DNA from: Planctomycetota bacterium
GTDB lineage: Bacteria > Planctomycetota > Planctomycetia > Pirellulales > PLA5
DNA: 36,261 bases
Reading direction: 5' to 3'
NCBI GenBank assembly: GCA_029259895.1
Contig: JAJDEG010000624.1
Span: forward strand, 1 to 36,261
The notes beneath the pieces are model-generated. The model was not told the DNA's origin. It saw only the letters and a list, made by a program, of their open reading frames with translations, and did no database searches. The number at the start of each line of letters is the position of its first letter. The stretch's first letter is position 1. Below are positions 35,118-36,261 of this stretch, piece after piece. The position numbers and the translations under genes are program-made.

Positions 35118-35759
35118 TTACTTCAAATCCACCGACCAATACGCATTGCTCAAGAACGACTTCCAGCTCTCGTATTTCGGATTCCCCAATTTGATCGTCA
35201 CCAGCGGGCTGCGCTTCGGTTTCGCCGGACGGCGGATCAATGCCATGTGCGCCTCGCGCGGCGTGCGGCCCCCCTTGCGAACGTTACACGCCACGCAAGC
35301 GCAAACGATATTCTCCCACGACGTATCGCCGCCGCGGCTGCGCGGAACGACATGGTCCAGGCTCAACTCGCTCGTCGGAAATCGCTTGCCGCAATACTGA
35401 CAAGAATTGTTGTCCCGAGCGAACAGGTTTCGCCGGTTGAACCGCACAGACTGATTGGGCACGCGGTCGTAAAACAGCAGCCGAATCACCCTCGGCACCT
35501 GTACCTCGAAATTCACGCTCCGCAGCCAATCGTCGTGCGGATCCTGCTCCTTGAATTCGGCCCGAAGTTCGCTAATCTCGCGCCACGATTCGAAGTCGTA
35601 GTTGGCGTATTGCCCGTCCTCGACGTGGATCACCTCGGCCAATTCGCGCACCAAAAGTGCGAACGCACGGCGGACATTGATCACGTGGACCGCCATGTAG
35701 TGGCGATTCAAAACCAATACGCTGCTCGATAACGGACAGACGGTTTCGGCCAGGCTCAT
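35118..35759 (-). CDS. HNH endonuclease-family protein
   Basis: A 213-residue protein with a C-terminal HNH nuclease domain. The zinc cysteines are C120-x-x-C123 (CQYCG) and C155-x-x-C158 (CVACN). The ββα-metal core is LSLDHVVPRSRGG (D135, H136) and ENIVCAC (N150), with NVRKGGRTP after it. Residues 1-110 form a conserved-looking N-terminal region (VLVLNRHYMAVHVINVRRAF) typical of the housekeeping HNH proteins common in planctomycetes and cyanobacteria, whose role is unclear. The ATG at 35759 is chosen because the 45 upstream codons are Arg-rich non-coding sequence. There is no toxin, restriction or phage gene nearby, so a DNA-repair or general nuclease role is only a guess. Confidence 0.87.
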   Translation of the reverse strand: MSLAETVCPLSSSVLVLNRHYMAVHVINVRRAFALLVRELAEVIHVEDGQYANYDFESWREISELRAEFKEQDPHDDWLRSVNFEVQVPRVIRLLFYDRVPNQSVRFNRRNLFARDNNSCQYCGKRFPTSELSLDHVVPRSRGGDTSWENIVCACVACNVRKGGRTPREAHMALIRRPAKPKRSPLVTIKLGNPKYESWKSFLSNAYWSVDLK

Positions 35760-35881
35760 TGCGGCGCTCGCGTCGCGGGGTGCGGAGAAACTCCGATCGT
35801 GGTGATTCGATCGGCCCGCAAGAAGCGCCGCGCGTGTCCCGCAGCGCGCCTCTTCGCCGGCCGAGCGGTAGGCGATACGAC

Positions 35882-35952
35882 ACGGACACGCCAAACGGCG
35901 CTCGCGTTCGCCAAGAATGCCGGCGAATCGCCGCGCCGCTCGGCGTGTCCGT
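35882..35952. repeat. 71-nt long near-perfect inverted repeat
   Basis: The outer arms are an exact 11-bp inverted repeat (35882-35892 with 35942-35952, ACGGACACGCC). Inside, pairing continues on the minus-strand RNA through three weak or wobble pairs, 6 bp, a small internal loop, 3 bp, a bulge and 6 bp, closing on a loop of about 9 nt. In all this is about 29 pairs in 71 nt. No T-run follows on either strand, so it is not a standard terminator. It may be a structured RNA, a REP/MITE-like element or an attenuator ahead of the HNH gene. Confidence 0.6.
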
Positions 35953-36043
35953 AGGCAACGCCAAGCTACCCATATTGTAATCGCCCCGAAGCGCCGGGGC
36001 CAGTCTGGCCGTCAATCGACGATGTTGGCCCGATGTAGGAACT

Positions 36044-36067
36044 GTACGAGGTGAATCCTTTCGCCGA
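36044..36067 (-). repeat. 24-bp repeated element, copy 2
   Basis: Second copy of the element at 35050-35073, with three mismatches in 24. The inner GGCGA/TCGCC stem of copy 1 is not preserved here (TCACC), so the shared sequence is not explained by hairpin conservation alone. Confidence 0.4.
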
Positions 36068-36085
36068 AAAACCGCCAAGCGGCTT
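36067..36085 (-). terminator. Probable terminator after AtuA-like gene
   Basis: On the minus strand AAGCCGC, loop TTG, GCGGTTT forms a 7-bp stem whose 3' side runs into five T, 18 nt after the stop codon. The U-tract is partly inside the stem and the loop is only three bases, so it is a modest candidate. Confidence 0.4.
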
Positions 36086-36102
36086 GATCCGCGAGAACGA
36101 TC

Positions 36103-36261
36103 TTACTCGCCAAGCTCGAGCTCCAATATCGCGGTCCCCAACAACTTCCCCTGCGTGTCGATCCGCAACGAACGGCTCGCGCCGCCGGCCAGCGCGTCGA
36201 ACAGCAGGAAATTCAGCGTGCCGATCCGCGGCAACTCAAATCGTTCCACGCGACGAACGCC
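36103..36261 (-). CDS. AtuA-like protein, C-terminal end (partial)
   Basis: Only the last 52 codons lie in the window; the gene continues past its right edge. The peptide RVERFELPRIGTLNFLLFDA followed by LAGGASRSLRIDTQGKLLG and a stop at 36103-36105 matches the small ferredoxin-fold C-terminal domain of AtuA/DUF1446-type proteins (acyclic terpene utilisation family), which usually reads LPNLxALNFxLxxALGGGxxRSLRxDxQGK. The function of such proteins outside Pseudomonas terpene catabolism is unclear. The domain can also occur as a stand-alone small protein. Confidence 0.7.
   Translation of the reverse strand, partial: GVRRVERFELPRIGTLNFLLFDALAGGASRSLRIDTQGKLLGTAILELELGE

Larger units (their letters stand above)
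35760..36102. other. Intergenic region, AtuA-like to HNH gene
   Basis: A 343 bp gap between two minus-strand genes. It contains a long hairpin (35882-35952), a small GC hairpin (GCCCCG/CGGGGC, 35983-36000), the second copy of the 24-bp element and a terminator-like hairpin just after the AtuA-like stop. No convincing coding frame. Confidence 0.6.

Overview
The window is GC-rich bacterial chromosome, most likely from a planctomycete of the Pirellulales type. The evidence is a giant surface protein that starts with the planctomycete extracellular-protein motif (ALEGRQMLDA) and carries LTD, CotH and dockerin-like parts, a PEP-CTERM protein, PEGA and FGE-sulfatase domains on a kinase-like receptor, a DUF1573 protein, and a gene style in which antisense frames stay open for long stretches. 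No tRNA, rRNA, CRISPR array, insertion sequence or phage gene was found. Assignments rest on reading motifs by eye; no database search was possible.

Layout. 1-7.3 kb: a soluble sensor histidine kinase on the + strand faces a five-gene minus-strand run: PPi-type phosphofructokinase, small lipoprotein, HAD phosphatase, 6-phosphogluconate dehydrogenase, UxaA-type dehydratase. The first four are 24-52 bp apart and look like one central-carbon operon. A five-run G-quadruplex motif lies directly before the gnd start codon. 7.3-20.2 kb: after a 650 bp divergent gap come two large secreted proteins on the + strand, an 877-residue PEP-CTERM protein with a lectin-like fold and a 3084-residue LTD/CotH/dockerin protein. 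Each is followed by a strong intrinsic terminator, and the two share a PA14-like module. 20.2-23.1 kb: a minus-strand exported fusion of an N-acyl-D-amino-acid deacylase-like domain with an M19 membrane dipeptidase.

23.5-28.6 kb, + strand: glycogen/alpha-glucan phosphorylase, selD and a DUF1573 protein. selD is read here as a selenoprotein: the frame continues upstream through an in-frame TGA (codon 19) at the catalytic Cys position, followed by a SECIS-like hairpin. Ordinary gene calling would cut this gene short. 28.6-33.1 kb, minus strand: a membrane protein made of a kinase C-lobe-like domain, PEGA repeats and an FGE-sulfatase domain, then a class II glycerate kinase, then a 3' fragment of a SnoaL-like gene overlapping it by ATGA. 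33.5-36.3 kb: mannose-6-phosphate isomerase on the + strand, then a minus-strand 4HBT thioesterase, an HNH endonuclease and the C-terminal end of an AtuA-like protein. A 71-nt near-perfect hairpin and a duplicated 24-bp element lie in the gaps there.

How the parts fit. Much of the window is sugar metabolism: glycogen phosphorolysis, PPi-dependent glycolysis, the oxidative pentose phosphate step, mannose and glycerate entry, and a sugar-acid dehydratase. The rest is mostly surface biology (lectin-like, PA14-like, CotH and D-amino-acid peptide processing). The most novel items are the selenocysteine SelD, the nested domains of the giant CotH protein, the deacylase-dipeptidase fusion with missing metal ligands, and the kinase-like receptor that lacks an N-lobe.
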